Origin: Bacteroidales bacterium UBA3684 | Lineage (GTDB): Bacteria; Bacteroidota; Bacteroidia; Bacteroidales; P3 | Reading direction: 5' to 3' | Length of the DNA stretch: 30,901 bases | Assembly (NCBI GenBank): GCA_002372855.1 | Contig: DFIZ01000079.1 | Coordinates: 1 to 30,901 of the forward strand | Part shown: piece after piece, positions 23,466-30,901 of the stretch | Layout: each line of letters starts with the position of its first letter | Numbering within the stretch: the stretch's first letter is position 1 | Made by a program: the position numbers and the translations under genes | The notes under the pieces: model-generated | Told to the model about the DNA's origin: nothing | Seen by the model: only the letters and a program-made list of their open reading frames with translations | Databases searched by the model: none

Positions 23466-25310
23466 CTACAGCTTGATTATACGTGTCTTATAATAGCCCC
23501 CTTGTGTGGTGACGATGACGTTATAGACTCCTGCGGGGAGGCGCGAGAGCGAAATTTTGGCCTCGCGGGCAACGATGTCTTTTTGTATCACCACGCGTCC
23601 GTAGGAGTCGACGATGGTCACCGTGGCGTCGTATTCGCCCGTGAGGGTGAGGTTGATGTCGGACTCGGTGACGGTGGGGCTGACCTGCAGGTTGTCGCCG
23701 TCGGCCTCGTCGATGCCCACGCCGCCGAGCCAGAGGGCGAAGTAGGAGGTGCTTCGCTGGGGGAAGACGGTTTGGCCGGGGTAGTAGATGGTGTCGTCGC
23801 CGGTGCGGCTATGGCTCCAGCCCACGAAGGTGCTTCCCTCCTTGTTGAAGGGGCACTCGGGGAAGGTGTAGCCGGTGGCGGGGCAGAAGTTGTAGACCCT
23901 GGGCGAGACATTGGTGATGTTCGAGTTGAGGAACATGCGCTGTTGGTCGATGATTTTGAGGTGGTAGTTGAAGACGGTGTCGAGGTGGCGCAGGAGGGTG
24001 TCCATTTCGGCCACGCGGAGGTTGTACTCGCGGAATTTGACGTAGCGCGAGTCGCTGCAGATGGAGTCGTAGTAGTCGACGGTGTCGAAGGTCTCCACCT
24101 GGCCGGGACGGATGCCGAAGATGGCGCCCTGGCTCTGGTTGAAGGTGTAGGAGGCGTTGCCGCCGGCGCCGCCGTTGGGGCCGGGAGCAAGGTTGTTGAT
24201 GGTGTAGAAGCCGTCGCCGTAGCCGCTCCAGCCCCAGTTGAAGTGGTAGCGGTGTTCGATGTCGGAGCCGTCGAGGACAAAAGCATGTCCGCCGGTGCTG
24301 TCGGAGCCGGAGTAGTACATGGGTTGTCCGAGGGCAAGGTTCTCGTCGATGAGTGCGCACCAGCTGGCTTCGTTATAGGAGTAGCGGTTGGCGTGGTAGA
24401 GGGCGGTGTCGTATTTGAAGTACAGTTTGAAGGCCTCGGTGGCGCAGGCGCTGGTCCAGTAGCCGCATTCGCTGTAGGCGCCGCTACCGCCGACGGAGGA
24501 GGTGCCGTACATCATGTCCACGGCCACGCCGCAGTGGTAGGAGATGGTGGCCACGGCATCTTTCTCGTACGTCATGCTGAAGTTCTCGAGGCGGTCCGGC
24601 ATGAACTGCCAGAGGTAGGTGGTGTTGCCGAAGTCGACGCTCTGCCGCGGCAGGCGGGAGCTGCTAAAGGGCACATAGGAGTGGGTGTCCTGTCCGTAGC
24701 TGGGGTAGTTCCAGTACTTCATGATCTGGGCCATGGCAGTGGCCACGCAGCCCACGACGGTGCGTCCATGGCGGACGGAGTCGTAGGGGCAATACATATT
24801 GTATGGTTCGCCCTGGTCCCACTGGGTCTCCAGCATCTCCGGCACGGCGGTGAGGTCGCTTGTGGAGTCGGACTTGGTGTTGGCGCTTTTGCCGTAAATC
24901 AGGTCGGCCAAAAAGAGCTTTCCCCATTGCTGGAGGAGGCTCTCGCGCTGGGGGTAGTCGTTTTTGACGGCCTCGGCAATCTGGTCGTTGTAGCCATGGA
25001 GCCAGTAGGCGATGTCGCGGTTGAGCGAGGAGGGGAAGGGGTTGTTGAAGGAATAGGCCAGGACGGGCATCACGCGGTCGTCGGCAGGGACGATGACAAA
25101 GCCCAGGCCCTCCATGTCGAAGATGTGGAGCTGGTCCAGCTCGGGGAAACTGAGGGCCTTGGGCGATACCTCGGCTTTGACGTTGCCGGGGCAGTGCTGG
25201 GCCCAGAAGGTGGCGGCCACGTGGCTGGCCATGGTGGCGGTCACCGGGTGGGCGAAAGCGCTGGTGGCCAGGATGAAGACGGCGGTTATGAAAAGAACGG
25301 TCTTTTTCAT
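23466..25310 (-). CDS. C10 family (streptopain-like) peptidase with T9SS-type C-terminal domain
   Basis: Secreted cysteine protease of the streptopain/interpain type. Seen in 614 residues: signal peptide to about residue 20 (FAHP); a propeptide region with a Spi-like pattern (LGFVIVPADDRVMPVLAYS); nucleophile Cys188 in VVGCVATAMAQIMKYWNYP; His342 in GGHAFVLDG; and the FNWGWSGYGDGFY block. Next is an InlB-type B-repeat-like module (FNKEGSTFVGWSHS...YFALW) and a C-terminal domain ending in VDSYGRVV...LPAGVYNVIVTTQGGYYKTRIIKL, the form of T9SS type A sorting signals. It is therefore probably exported to or past the outer membrane, activated by self-cleavage. It is the last gene of a four-gene unit, 21 bp after dsbD, and ends about 80 bp before the tRNA gene on the same strand. 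Confidence 0.93.
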   Translation of the reverse strand: MKKTVLFITAVFILATSAFAHPVTATMASHVAATFWAQHCPGNVKAEVSPKALSFPELDQLHIFDMEGLGFVIVPADDRVMPVLAYSFNNPFPSSLNRDIAYWLHGYNDQIAEAVKNDYPQRESLLQQWGKLFLADLIYGKSANTKSDSTSDLTAVPEMLETQWDQGEPYNMYCPYDSVRHGRTVVGCVATAMAQIMKYWNYPSYGQDTHSYVPFSSSRLPRQSVDFGNTTYLWQFMPDRLENFSMTYEKDAVATISYHCGVAVDMMYGTSSVGGSGAYSECGYWTSACATEAFKLYFKYDTALYHANRYSYNEASWCALIDENLALGQPMYYSGSDSTGGHAFVLDGSDIEHRYHFNWGWSGYGDGFYTINNLAPGPNGGAGGNASYTFNQSQGAIFGIRPGQVETFDTVDYYDSICSDSRYVKFREYNLRVAEMDTLLRHLDTVFNYHLKIIDQQRMFLNSNITNVSPRVYNFCPATGYTFPECPFNKEGSTFVGWSHSRTGDDTIYYPGQTVFPQRSTSYFALWLGGVGIDEADGDNLQVSPTVTESDINLTLTGEYDATVTIVDSYGRVVIQKDIVAREAKISLSRLPAGVYNVIVTTQGGYYKTRIIKL

Positions 25311-25331
25311 TTTTTTTATTGTGTTGAATGT

Positions 25332-27404
25332 TTATTTCTTGAAGTTGGCTTTGCCCTCGTTGAGCCAGTCGACGAAGTGCTGCACGTCGCGGTCGTATTT
25401 GTGGTTCTCTTTGGTGAGTGTGCGGCCGTCGGCGTCGATGATGACGTAGTAGGGCTGGGCGTTCATGTTGTAGGTCTTGCGCTGGTAGTAACCGTTGCGG
25501 CGGCCGAGGGTCTTGAGGACGTGGCCTTTGTCGTCGGTCACCCACTCGCTCTCGGGCAGTTCGATGGTGTTCTCGTCGCAGTAGAGCGACACCATGACGA
25601 AGTCGTTGTTGAGGATGGTTTTCACCTGCTCGTCGGGCCACACGTAGTGTTCCATTTCGCGGCAGTTGGCGCAGTTCTTGCCGGTGAAGTCGATGAAGAT
25701 GGGCTTGTTCACTTTGCGGGCGTAGGCCTTGGCCTCGTCGAGGTCGAAGAAGGCTTCGAAGCCCAGCGGCACATGCAGTTTGTCGGCATACTTGCGGTCC
25801 ATGGGCAGGCCGTTGGCGTTGGCGGCGGGGCCGGAGCCGCTGTATTCGTAGACGATTTTCTGGATGGTGAAGTCCTGGCTCGACATCGGGGGCACGAAGC
25901 CGGAGATGGTTTTGAGCTCGGCGCCCCAGAGGCCGGGAATCATGTAGACCACGAAGGCGAAGTCGAGGATGGCCAGCATGAGGCGGCCCACGCCGATGTG
26001 CTGCACCTCGTCGTCGCCTTTGAAGCGCAGCTTGCCCAGCAGGTAGAAGCCCCAGAGGGCGAAGATGACAATCCAGAGGGCCAGGTAGATGTCGCGCGGA
26101 AGCAGGCCCCAGTTGCGGTCGATGTCGGCCATCTGGAGGAACTTGAGGCCGAAGGCCAGCTCGATGAAGGCGAAGGAGACCTTGACGGTGTTGAGCCACG
26201 AGCCGCTCTTCATGTTCTTGAGGAACTGCGGGAAGATGGCCAGCAGTGTGAAGGGCAGGGCGAAGCCGATGCCGAAGCCCAGCATGGTGATCAGCGACAC
26301 CCAGCGGTTGGCCGTCTCGGCGTCGGCGCCGGAGTCGGTGGTGAGGCCCGCCAGGGCGGCGGCGATGATGGGACCCGTGCAGGAGAAGGAGACCAGCACG
26401 GTGGTCAGGGCGATGAAGAAGGGGGCCAGGAAGCCGCCCTTGTCGGCCTGTTCGTCGCTGGCGTTGACCCATTTCTCGGGCATCTTGATTTCAAACAGAC
26501 CGAAGAAGCTCAGGGCGAAGATGAAGAAGATGGCGAAGAAGATGAGGTTGGGGATCCAGTTGGTGGCGATGGTGTTCATCACCTCGGGGCCGAAGATGGC
26601 CGAGAGCACCACTCCGATGACGGCGAAGATGAGCACGATGCTCAGGCCGAAGAACCAAGCCTGGCGGCGTCCTTTGCGTTTGTTCTCGCTGCCGTGCATG
26701 AAGAAGTTCACCGTCATGGGTATCATCGGGAAGACGCAGGGGGTGAACATGGTGAGGATGCCGCCGCCCAGGGCGATGAGGAAGTAGCCCAGCAGGCTGT
26801 GCTTCTCCTCGTTCTCCTCCTCGGGGGCGCTGACGGTTTCGGTGTGCGAGGGCGTTTCGACGACGGGAACGGCAGCGGCGACGGTGTCGGTGGCCTCGGC
26901 GGTGTCGGCCACAGCAGCGGTGTCTTCCGTTTCTGCCTTTTCCTGTGCCGCGGCACCCTTCACCTTGAAGACCATGTCGTGGTCCTCGGGTGCGATGCAG
27001 GAGCCATCGTTGCAAAGCTGGTAGCTGAGCAGGCCTTTCACGGTGAAGTCCTTGTCGGAGAGGCGTTTGATTTTCTGGCGGAAGACCACCGTGCCTTCAA
27101 ACGATTTGACCACGCAGCCAAACAGGGGGTCCATCTCCTCGTGGGGTTTGGGTTCAGCCACTTTGCCCACCAGCTGGTAGTCGCTGCTGGGGGTGAACTC
27201 GAAGACTGTGGGCAGGGGTCCGTTAGCGTCGGTGTGCTGCGAGTACATGTGCCACCCTTTGTCGAGCTTGACGGTGACAATCAGTTCTGCCTCGTTGGGC
27301 GAAGTCTCTTTGACGGAGAAGCTGCGCTTGGCGGGGTCGAGCTGCTGCGCGGCGACCCCAAAGGTTGCCAGAAGGCAAAGAATGAATAATGTAATGCGTT
27401 TCAT
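25332..27404 (-). CDS. dsbD: Thiol:disulfide interchange protein DsbD
   Basis: Moves electrons from cytoplasmic thioredoxin across the inner membrane to reduce periplasmic proteins. Seen in 690 residues: signal peptide (about 1-19); an N-terminal DsbD-alpha domain with Cys131 and Cys136 (LCNDGSCIAP); an Ala/Glu/Thr-rich linker (about 150-205); eight membrane helices with the transmembrane cysteines in FTPCVFPMIPMTV and SFSCTGPIIAA; and a C-terminal thioredoxin domain with C578-A-N-C581 in GKNCANCREME. All six expected cysteines are present. An upstream in-frame reading exists, but the ATG at 27404 gives the signal peptide. It lies 14 bp after the propeller gene and may serve reduction of exported proteins made by its neighbours; that link is inferred. 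Confidence 0.95.
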   Translation of the reverse strand: MKRITLFILCLLATFGVAAQQLDPAKRSFSVKETSPNEAELIVTVKLDKGWHMYSQHTDANGPLPTVFEFTPSSDYQLVGKVAEPKPHEEMDPLFGCVVKSFEGTVVFRQKIKRLSDKDFTVKGLLSYQLCNDGSCIAPEDHDMVFKVKGAAAQEKAETEDTAAVADTAEATDTVAAAVPVVETPSHTETVSAPEEENEEKHSLLGYFLIALGGGILTMFTPCVFPMIPMTVNFFMHGSENKRKGRRQAWFFGLSIVLIFAVIGVVLSAIFGPEVMNTIATNWIPNLIFFAIFFIFALSFFGLFEIKMPEKWVNASDEQADKGGFLAPFFIALTTVLVSFSCTGPIIAAALAGLTTDSGADAETANRWVSLITMLGFGIGFALPFTLLAIFPQFLKNMKSGSWLNTVKVSFAFIELAFGLKFLQMADIDRNWGLLPRDIYLALWIVIFALWGFYLLGKLRFKGDDEVQHIGVGRLMLAILDFAFVVYMIPGLWGAELKTISGFVPPMSSQDFTIQKIVYEYSGSGPAANANGLPMDRKYADKLHVPLGFEAFFDLDEAKAYARKVNKPIFIDFTGKNCANCREMEHYVWPDEQVKTILNNDFVMVSLYCDENTIELPESEWVTDDKGHVLKTLGRRNGYYQRKTYNMNAQPYYVIIDADGRTLTKENHKYDRDVQHFVDWLNEGKANFKK

Positions 27405-27418
27405 TATGGAATTTGTTT

Positions 27419-28720
27419 TTATTTCAGGTTGAACTTGATTCGCTTTTCGCCGCGGACGGTCTTCACCGACACGGTGTACATGCCTCTGGGCATGCGGTTG
27501 ATTTTGATGCGCTGGTTGTTCTTGTAGTTCTCGGCGGTCTTCACCACCTTGCCGTCTTTGTTGATGAAGCTGACGGTGGCCGAGGCGCTCTCGAACGAGA
27601 TGGTGACATAGCCTTCGTCCAGGTGGGGATTGATGCGCACGCGCTCGTCGCTGGGACCAGCGTTGACGGGCTCCTGGCTGTTGCCGTTGTCGGTGGCGGC
27701 CTGGCTGTTGCTGCGGGGCATGTCGTTCGAGGCCACTTCGCGCGCGGGCATGCGGAAGCCGCTCAGTTTGGCAAGGCCTTTGGCGTCGTTGCCGAACCAC
27801 ACGGTGCCGTGACCGTCGCAGGCCACCTTGTAGATATTGCCGGCGGGGATGAGGCTGTTCTTCGAGGTGAAGGTCACCCAGTTGTCCTCGCCGTCGAACA
27901 CTGCCGCTCCGGCGTTGGTGGCTATCCAGAGCAGGCCGTTTTCGTCGATGGAGATGTCGTTCACCTGGTCGCTGGGCAGGGGACTGTTGCGCGTGTTCCA
28001 CACGGTCCAGTGCTGGCCGTCGTAGCGGGCCAGGCCGCTGAGGGTGCCGAACCATTTGACGTTCTCCTTGTCGATGACGATGGCGGGCACAATGTCGTCG
28101 GGCAGACCCGAGTTGGCCGAGGTGTAGCTCGTCCAGCGGGTGCCGTTGTATACGCTCACGCCGGCATTGGTGGTGATCCATTTGCGGTTGGCGCGGTCCA
28201 CGGCCAGGTCGAGCACAAAGTCGCTCAGCAGTTCGCAGTCGTCGGGGGTGTACTTCTCCCAGTCGTTGCCGTCGTAGCTCACCAGGCCTCCCAGCGTGAC
28301 GCCGATCCACGTCACGCCGTCCTGGTCGATGACAATCTCCTTGACGAACTTCATCTTCAGCCGGCGGGTGACATCGGTATGCTCGGTCCAGTTGGTGCCG
28401 TCCCATTCGATGACGCCGTGGTCGTCGGTGCCGATCCACAGGACGCCGCGCTGGTCGATCATCAGGCAGTTGACCGATTGGTCTTTCAGTTTCTCGTTGA
28501 ACATCGAATAGTCCATCCACGAGGCCCCTTTCAGCCGGCAGAGGCCTTGGTAGGTGCCGGCCCACACGCCTTTGGCGTCGGCGGCGATGGCCGAGATGTT
28601 GTTGCCGCAGATGTCGCTCGAGCGGGTGTCGTAGACCTCCCATTTGCCGTTCTGGGCATTGGCGGTCAGGCCGGCGAGCAGCAGCATGATGGTTGCAATG
28701 CTATGTCTCATTGTTTTCAT
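27419..28720 (-). CDS. Secreted two-component-regulator-type propeller protein with T9SS-like C-terminus
   Basis: 433 residues: signal peptide (cleaved near ANAQ-N), then at least seven beta-propeller blades of about 40 residues with repeated forms LWIGTDDHGVIEWDGTNWTEH, TWIGVTLGGLVSYDGNDWEKY, KWFGTLSGLARYDGQHW, as in the periplasmic sensor half of hybrid two-component systems. There is no membrane segment, kinase or regulator domain, so it is a stand-alone propeller. A low-complexity linker (SNSQAATDNGNSQEP) precedes a C-terminal beta domain ending RMPRGMYTVSVKTVRGEKRIKFNLK, resembling the T9SS sorting domain of the neighbouring C10 peptidase. Probably surface-exposed; ligand unknown. ATG at 28720; MRHS at 28711 is an alternative. 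Confidence 0.85.
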   Translation of the reverse strand: MKTMRHSIATIMLLLAGLTANAQNGKWEVYDTRSSDICGNNISAIAADAKGVWAGTYQGLCRLKGASWMDYSMFNEKLKDQSVNCLMIDQRGVLWIGTDDHGVIEWDGTNWTEHTDVTRRLKMKFVKEIVIDQDGVTWIGVTLGGLVSYDGNDWEKYTPDDCELLSDFVLDLAVDRANRKWITTNAGVSVYNGTRWTSYTSANSGLPDDIVPAIVIDKENVKWFGTLSGLARYDGQHWTVWNTRNSPLPSDQVNDISIDENGLLWIATNAGAAVFDGEDNWVTFTSKNSLIPAGNIYKVACDGHGTVWFGNDAKGLAKLSGFRMPAREVASNDMPRSNSQAATDNGNSQEPVNAGPSDERVRINPHLDEGYVTISFESASATVSFINKDGKVVKTAENYKNNQRIKINRMPRGMYTVSVKTVRGEKRIKFNLK

Positions 28721-28731
28721 TTTCGTTTCCT

Positions 28732-30039
28732 TCAGGTTTTATGTTTCTCTTTCTTGGCGGCAGGAAAGAGTATGTTGTTCAGTATGAGTCGGTAGCCCGG
28801 CGAGTTGGGGTAGAGCGAGAGGTCGGTCGGCGGGTCGCCGATGAAGTGGCGGTAGTCCTCGGGGTCGTGCCCGCCGAGGAAAGTCCAGGTGCCCTTGCCG
28901 TATTCGCCGTGCAGGTAGCGCACTTCGCCAAGCTCCTTGTTCTCGGCCAGGATGACGCAGCTCGTTTTCACCAGGTTGCTGCGGAATGCCGTGGTCTGTC
29001 CCATGAAGCCGTGCACCACCCGTGTGTGGTTCTGCGTCAGCATCGTGGGTATCCAGTCCCACTTGGCCGAGAAGTCGAAGAGCACAAAGAAGTCGTTCTT
29101 CTCGTTGACGGCTTTCTGGCGCGAACGGTCGTCGATGTCGATGGTCGATATTTCGTATTCCGATGGATTGAGGCTGATGCGGAAATCCTTGAACGCAAAA
29201 CATTTGCTGTAGTCCAGCAGCTCCTGGGCGTTGGGCTGCATGGGGTCGCCGTCGAACATTTCGGCGCAGATGTCCACGCCGTCGGCCGCCAGGGCCACGT
29301 CGTAGCTGTCCGGCGCCGAGCACATGGCGAAAAGGAATCCGCCGCCCGTCACGAAGTCGCGTATCTTCTTCGCCACGGCGAGTTTCAGCTGGCTCACCTT
29401 GCTGTAGCCCAGCTTGTGGGCCGTGGCTTCCTGCTGGCGCACATCCTCGATGTACCACTGCTGGTTGCGGTAGCTGCCCCAGAACTTGCCGTATTGCCCC
29501 GTGAAGTCCTCGTGGTGCAGGTGCAGCCAGTCGTAGGTGGGCAGCACGCCGCTCATCACCTCCTCGTCGTACACCACGTCGTAGGGTATCTCGGCGTAGG
29601 TGAGCACCAGCGTCACCGCGTCGTCCCACGGCAGTTTGTTCTTGGGCGAGTAGACGGCGATCTTGGGCGCCTTCTGCAGCTTGACGGCGTCCATGTTCAC
29701 CCCCGGGTCGGCAATGTGGCTCAGGATGGCGCTGCTCTGGCCGTCGGCGATGACCTCGCAGCTGACGCCGCGCAGCTTGCATTCGCGCTCGATGGCGTCG
29801 GCGTATTTCATCATGAAGGTGCCGCCGCGGTAGTTGAGCAGCCACGTCACCTCCACGTCGCGCTCAAGACTCCAGTAAGCCACGCCGTAGGCCTTCAGGT
29901 GGTTCTTCTGCACCTCGTCCATCGGCAGCAATATATAATTCGCTTGCGCGTGCGCGATAAAAAAAAGACAACACAGCCACGCCACCCCCTTCTTCAGCAG
30001 GGTGCCCGTAAAAACCGTATGCCGTCTTCTATTTTTCAA
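28732..30039 (-). CDS. Conserved Bacteroidota family named asparagine synthetase B, probably not one
   Basis: 435 residues: after a leader (VAWLCCLFFIAHAQA) comes NYILLPMDEVQKNHLKAYGVAYWSL, WLLNYRGGTFMMKYADAIERECKLRGV and KIRDFVTGGGFLFAMCSAPDSYDVALAADG. I recognise this N-terminus from proteins in Bacteroidota annotated as asparagine synthetase B, but no AsnB glutaminase Cys1 or ATP-pyrophosphatase motif is visible. The GGGFLFAMCSAPDS loop looks like the nucleophile elbow of a class I glutamine-amidotransferase or ThuA-like fold; that is inference. Exported by signal peptide. The only in-frame start I find near the leader is TTG at 30039; no ATG occurs before residue 40. It begins 29 bp after tRNA-Leu, with no terminator between. 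Confidence 0.75.
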   Translation of the reverse strand: MKNRRRHTVFTGTLLKKGVAWLCCLFFIAHAQANYILLPMDEVQKNHLKAYGVAYWSLERDVEVTWLLNYRGGTFMMKYADAIERECKLRGVSCEVIADGQSSAILSHIADPGVNMDAVKLQKAPKIAVYSPKNKLPWDDAVTLVLTYAEIPYDVVYDEEVMSGVLPTYDWLHLHHEDFTGQYGKFWGSYRNQQWYIEDVRQQEATAHKLGYSKVSQLKLAVAKKIRDFVTGGGFLFAMCSAPDSYDVALAADGVDICAEMFDGDPMQPNAQELLDYSKCFAFKDFRISLNPSEYEISTIDIDDRSRQKAVNEKNDFFVLFDFSAKWDWIPTMLTQNHTRVVHGFMGQTTAFRSNLVKTSCVILAENKELGEVRYLHGEYGKGTWTFLGGHDPEDYRHFIGDPPTDLSLYPNSPGYRLILNNILFPAAKKEKHKT

Positions 30040-30068
30040 TTTTTATTTTTTAATTTTTAATTTCAAAG

Positions 30069-30150
30069 TGCGGATAGGGGGGCTCGAACCCCCACTCCTC
30101 TCGGAACAAGATCCTAAGTCTTGCGCGGCTACCAATTACGCCATATCCGC
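30069..30150 (-). tRNA. tRNA-Leu (TAG)
   Basis: 82 nt type II tRNA: acceptor GCGGATA / TATCCGC, D arm with AATTGGTAG, anticodon stem CAAGA / TCTTG around CTTAGGA (anticodon TAG), long variable arm TTCCGAGAGGAG, and T arm GGGGG-TTCGAGC-CCCCC. CCA is not encoded. Confidence 0.96.
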
Positions 30151-30170
30151 ATACGGTGCAAAAACGGGTG

Positions 30171-30178
30171 CAAAGATA
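30171..30178 (-). promoter_or_regulatory. Promoter -7 box of tRNA-Leu
   Basis: Minus-strand TATCTTTG fits TAnnTTTG, 21 bp before the tRNA 5' end. I see no clear -33 at 19-21 nt; TTTG is at 12 nt (30191-30194). It may also drive the four genes that follow. Confidence 0.7.
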
Positions 30179-30231
30179 CGCACTTTTTTCCAAATGTCGG
30201 AAAAAAACTTTTCCCCGCGGCTCCCGGCAGG

Positions 30232-30780
30232 TCACTTTTTGTTCGCCTTGCGCGCCATTTCGAACAGAGCCTCAGGCAGATGGCAATACCCGTCGGGATG
30301 CTTGTCCAGGTAGTCCTGGTGGTACTCCGAGGCGGGGGTGAAGGTCTCCAGGGGCTCCACTTCCACCGCCAGCGGGCTGCTGTAGCCGTGCTGCACCTCG
30401 CGGTAGACATCGTCGATGGTGCCGTAGTCCGCGGGGTCGATATAGTAGATGCCTGTGCGGTAGCGCGTGCCCTCGTCCTCGCCCTGCCGGTTGAGCGACG
30501 TGGGCTCGATGCAGAGGAAATACAGCTCCACCAGCCGCCGCAGTGGCAGCACGTCGGGGTCGTACACCACGCGCACTGTCTCGGCATAGCCTGTGCGGTC
30601 GGTGTACACCTGCTCGTAGGTGGGACGCTCCACAACCACGCCCCCGGGGCCGCTGCGCTGCTTCTCGGCCGTGTTGCCGTTGGCAAAGCCCGTCTGCGTC
30701 TCCAGTACGCCGTTGATCTGTTTCAAATAGTGCTGCGTGCCCCAAAAGCATCCGCCAGCCAGGAATATCGTCTTCGTCAT
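30232..30780 (-). CDS. msrA: Peptide-methionine (S)-S-oxide reductase MsrA
   Basis: Reduces methionine-S-sulfoxide in proteins and free methionine. Seen in 182 residues: catalytic Cys in AGGCFWGTQ; TGYAETVRVVYDP with the Glu of the usual GHAE motif; TSLNRQGEDEGTRYRTGIYYID; and SEYHQDYLDKHPDGYCH. Differences from the common family pattern: about 13 extra residues between GFANGNT and RPTYEQV (AEKQRSGPGGVVVE), GYAE for GHAE, and IEPTSLN for HDPTSLN. The ATG at 30780 starts directly before the catalytic region as usual; an in-frame codon at 30885 would add an unrelated leader. No signal peptide, so cytoplasmic. Confidence 0.93.
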   Translation of the reverse strand: MTKTIFLAGGCFWGTQHYLKQINGVLETQTGFANGNTAEKQRSGPGGVVVERPTYEQVYTDRTGYAETVRVVYDPDVLPLRRLVELYFLCIEPTSLNRQGEDEGTRYRTGIYYIDPADYGTIDDVYREVQHGYSSPLAVEVEPLETFTPASEYHQDYLDKHPDGYCHLPEALFEMARKANKK

Positions 30781-30901
30781 ACACCCATTAACGCGAAACG
30801 GCGCATTATAGTATGTCCCCCCGAAAAAAAGAATGACCGGGATATGCCTCCGCCCGCAAGTGCCTGTCGCACACCACCCCGACACCTACCAAATTCGGCC
30901 C

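Noticed and set aside
23400..27389. A 1329-residue plus-strand open frame across the C10 and dsbD genes
   Set aside because: It spans the tRNA promoter and two clear minus-strand genes; its Val/Gly/His/Asp-rich translation is a shadow of codon bias.

Overview
The window looks like a chromosomal segment of a GC-rich member of the Bacteroidota, most likely order Bacteroidales. The support is: Bacteroidota-type promoters (TAnnTTTG -7 boxes, two with a TTTG -33 box 19-20 nt away) before genes and tRNAs; a C10 peptidase and a propeller protein ending in type IX secretion (T9SS) sorting-like domains; a PepD dipeptidase; a DsbD; and a conserved Bacteroidota family that carries the database name asparagine synthetase B. 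Most genes are housekeeping or cell-envelope genes. Species cannot be told from the sequence.

Layout. 108-4931 (+): MATE exporter, murB, a small AT-rich cassette carrying a GxxExxY (PD-(D/E)XK) gene between long inverted repeats, an acidic protein of unknown function and a lipoprotein sialidase. 4934-8360 (-): Fic protein, secreted C1 aminopeptidase, unknown secreted protein, read from a good promoter at 8383-8413. 8361-8878: gene-free, with two divergent promoters and copy A of a palindromic repeat. 8879-22968 (+): ten tightly packed genes: PlsC-like acyltransferase, purL, a TfoX-N protein, a 76-residue protein, aldose epimerase-like, DUF3298 lipoprotein, COG0523 GTPase, a giant exonuclease-RecQ-UvrD-like helicase and pepD. 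(The run holds nine named products; the helicase is one gene with three modules.) It closes at a strong terminator at 22999-23037. 23044-23270: copy B of the palindromic repeat. 23311-23384 (-): initiator tRNA-Met. 23466-30039 (-): four genes with 11-21 bp gaps (asparagine synthetase B-named protein, propeller protein, DsbD, C10 peptidase), 29 bp downstream of tRNA-Leu(TAG). 30232-30780 (-): msrA.

The most unusual features are not ordinary genes. (1) The GxxExxY gene sits in a roughly 600 bp cassette bounded by 56 bp inverted repeats. Each arm has three nnnGACAAC 9-mers and a perfect 9 bp hairpin; the two hairpins differ in sequence but keep pairing, so the structure seems to be under selection. 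(2) Heptamer tandem arrays occur at four places. Two are inside unrelated genes (GTPase and helicase) and give the same peptide TLHSPLS, because a stop-free 7-mer reads as one cyclic heptapeptide in every frame. (3) A four-copy octamer lies 11 bp after the pepD start codon, where a one-unit change would shift the frame. (4) Two intergenic elements share ends and a CAACTCCCACC palindrome, like a MITE or REP family. (5) The initiator tRNA has two mismatches in its T stem.

All calls rest on reading motifs and repeats by eye; no database search was run.
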